A DNA stretch of 33,770 nucleotides from a virus, in the IMG/VR virus record IMGVR_UViG_3300017782_000092, positions 1 through 33,770 of that record. One strand, 5' to 3'. Positions 32,945 to 33,770 of this stretch are shown in pieces. Both the position numbers and the translations under genes were made by a program. The stretch's first letter is position 1. Every line of letters starts with the position of its first letter. Under the pieces are notes generated by a model. That model searched no databases. It was not told the origin of the DNA and was given only the letters and a program-made list of their open reading frames with translations.

Positions 32945-32967
32945 TTTTCATCCCCTCTACTGCTCTA

Positions 32968-33264
32968 CTACTGCTTAGACATAGGAACACCTAAGCCCCT
33001 AAGCATGTTTAGCCCTTCGTTGTCGTTTAATAATTCTCTTTGGTTTATGCGTTGCTTTCGACGGGCGGCGGCACTGTTGCCATCCATTTTCTTTTTGCTG
33101 TCGTTTGTTGCTTTTTCGATTTTTTCGCTCATTTCCATAGCGACTAATAAATCCATACTGAGCATCTCTTGACCGCCTTCGCAGTCATACCTATCCCACA
33201 AATCCGAGGGTAGCGTTCCTTTGTATGCCATGCACAAGGTTGGTGCTACTCGGAAGAATGTTCC
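32968..33264 (-). CDS. Frameshift extension of the tail assembly chaperone (gpT-like)
   Basis: This -1 frame is open from 33264 to a stop at 32968-32970 (98 residues after the slip). It has no good start codon of its own: TTG 33237 lacks a Shine-Dalgarno, ATG 33231 is deeper. The residues are polar and helical (MEMSEKIEKATNDSKKKMDG) with a basic end. In dsDNA phages with long tails, a gene pair before the tape measure gene makes gpG and, by -1 frameshift, gpGT. Here the fused product would be about 213 residues when starting at ATG 33608. See the slippery site at 33264-33270. Confidence 0.7.
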   Translation of the reverse strand, partial: GTFFRVAPTLCMAYKGTLPSDLWDRYDCEGGQEMLSMDLLVAMEMSEKIEKATNDSKKKMDGNSAAARRKQRINQRELLNDNEGLNMLRGLGVPMSKQ

Positions 33265-33608
33265 AAAGGGATAGCACCTTCGGGGTTATCTCCCCGAACA
33301 AACCCAAGAATCATTCTCAATTCTTCACTTGTCAAATCGTCAAGGTCAAAGTCCTTTGGTGCAATAATTGATTTAGGCATCCACTCACGGATTTGGTTTT
33401 CCATACCGCAACCGGCTTCTTCTAATGCGTTGGCAAACTCTTCGTTTTGCTCATCAGTCCACTCGGTAACATCAGTCCCAAAGTGTGAAAACTTACGAAA
33501 TGTTTTCGCTTGGAGATTCTCAATTTTCAATTTTGACATTCCACCGGCTTGTCGCACAGTGATTGTCGTTCCGTCATCTAATTCAAAGTCTTTTGTTAAT
33601 ACAGGCAT
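33246..33608 (-). CDS. Tail assembly chaperone (gpG-like)
   Basis: 120 residues from ATG 33608 (GTG 33617 is an in-frame alternative). It is acidic with a strand-rich N-terminus (DFELDDGTTITVRQAGGMSKLKIENL) and helices later (EWTDEQNEEFANALEEAGCG; LTSEELRMILGFV), as in gpG-type chaperones. The gene lies just upstream of the tape measure gene in transcription order, the conserved position. It would coat the tape measure protein during tail assembly. Confidence 0.7.
   Translation of the reverse strand: MPVLTKDFELDDGTTITVRQAGGMSKLKIENLQAKTFRKFSHFGTDVTEWTDEQNEEFANALEEAGCGMENQIREWMPKSIIAPKDFDLDDLTSEELRMILGFVRGDNPEGAIPLEHSSE
33264..33270 (-). promoter_or_regulatory. -1 ribosomal frameshift site CCCTTTG
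   Basis: On the minus strand the sequence reads C CCT TTG in the zero frame, the ideal X-XXY-YYZ form. Slipping back by one gives CCC TTT followed by GGA in the downstream frame, which stays open to 32968. Zero-frame translation stops seven codons after the heptamer begins (TAG at 33246-33248). Confidence 0.75.
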
Positions 33609-33645
33609 TTTCTTCACTTCTTTTCTCTTTCCTTTTAGGGGAATA

Positions 33646-33655
33646 CTATACTTAT
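33646..33655 (-). promoter_or_regulatory. Tail-block promoter (ATAAGTATAG)
   Basis: On the minus strand CATAAGTATAGTATTCC lies 38-47 bases before the chaperone gene start, predicting a short leader. It shares AAGTATAGTA with the hub promoter. Confidence 0.45.
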
Positions 33656-33668
33656 GCTATGTCATACC

Positions 33669-33770
33669 TTAGTATGCGGAACTCTTTGTTGTTTGGAGGG
33701 TGCAATCCATCATTTTACTATCGTCAGGACTGAAAAGTGCGACGAAAGGAACACTCATGGTTTGAGTGTC
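33669..33770 (-). CDS. C-terminal end of a tail structural protein (partial)
   Basis: 33 codons are open from the right edge to TAA at 33669-33671. The piece reads SVPFVALFSPDDSKMMDC and ends SSAY. In long-tailed phages the gene before the tail assembly chaperone encodes the tail tube protein, and this hydrophobic, strand-like segment fits its end, but it is too short for proof. Confidence 0.5.
   Translation of the reverse strand, partial: DTQTMSVPFVALFSPDDSKMMDCTLQTTKSSAY

Noticed and set aside
1-33770. tRNA, rRNA, integrase, transposase or insertion sequence
   Set aside because: By eye I found no cloverleaf with a T-loop consensus, no rRNA-like stretches, no integrase Tyr motif and no terminal inverted repeats flanking a transposase. 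A covariance-model search (tRNAscan-SE) would be needed to exclude a tRNA fully.

Overview
This window looks like part of the genome of a tailed double-stranded DNA virus (Caudoviricetes-type) of an archaeon. The best match I know of is the magrovirus-like viruses of Marine Group II Euryarchaeota (Poseidoniales). I recognise that from gene content, not from any search. Four things point this way. (1) There is an archaeal/eukaryotic-style replisome: MCM-like helicase, RFC small-subunit clamp loader, RPA-like OB-fold protein, PCNA-like clamp, family B DNA polymerase and archaeo-eukaryotic primase. (2) Archaeal TATA boxes (TTATATA) lie 28-30 bases upstream of several start codons, the geometry of leaderless archaeal transcripts. 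(3) There is a long-tail module (tail assembly chaperones, tape measure protein, giant tail hub). (4) Genes are densely packed, with many ATGA overlaps. Both ends are open: a C5-methyltransferase C-terminus at the left and the C-terminus of a probable tail protein at the right.

Layout. Bases 1-22308 are read rightward and carry replication, recombination, modification and regulation. 1-1379: end of a cytosine-C5 methyltransferase, a zinc-ribbon microprotein, a winged-helix protein and an unknown. 1380-1625: the largest gene-free stretch (246 bases), with hairpins, a TACTA repeat and a promoter. 1626-6368: winged-helix protein, PAC2-like protein, MCM-like ATPase and several small proteins. 6443-8395: a string of very small, translationally coupled genes, four of them in a row encoding zinc ribbons. 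8392-14233: RFC, RPA-like protein, GroEL-type (group I) chaperonin, RadA/Sak4-like ATPase, a coiled-coil protein and the clamp. 14260-16479: winged-helix protein, DNA methyltransferase and zinc-ribbon/HTH proteins. 16514-22308: PolB, two small proteins, Cas4/RecB-like Fe-S nuclease, primase and an ERCC4 nuclease with a helix-hairpin-helix tail.

Bases 22295-33770 are read leftward and hold the tail module, in this order of transcription: end of a probable tail-tube protein, tail assembly chaperone with a -1 frameshift extension, tape measure protein (1217 aa), giant hub/adhesin protein (2324 aa). The two blocks converge with a 14-base overlap at 22295-22308.

Most notable observations: a perfectly phased CCCTTTG slippery heptamer joining the two tail-chaperone frames; two promoter classes (TTATATA for the replication block, TTAAGTATAG/ATAAGTATAG for the tail block); a bacterial-type GroEL in an archaeal-type replicon; a possible virus-encoded PAC2 (proteasome-assembly-chaperone-like) protein; unusual polymerase, MCM and RadA active-site motifs; and a tail hub apparently split by an insertion of about 1000 residues.
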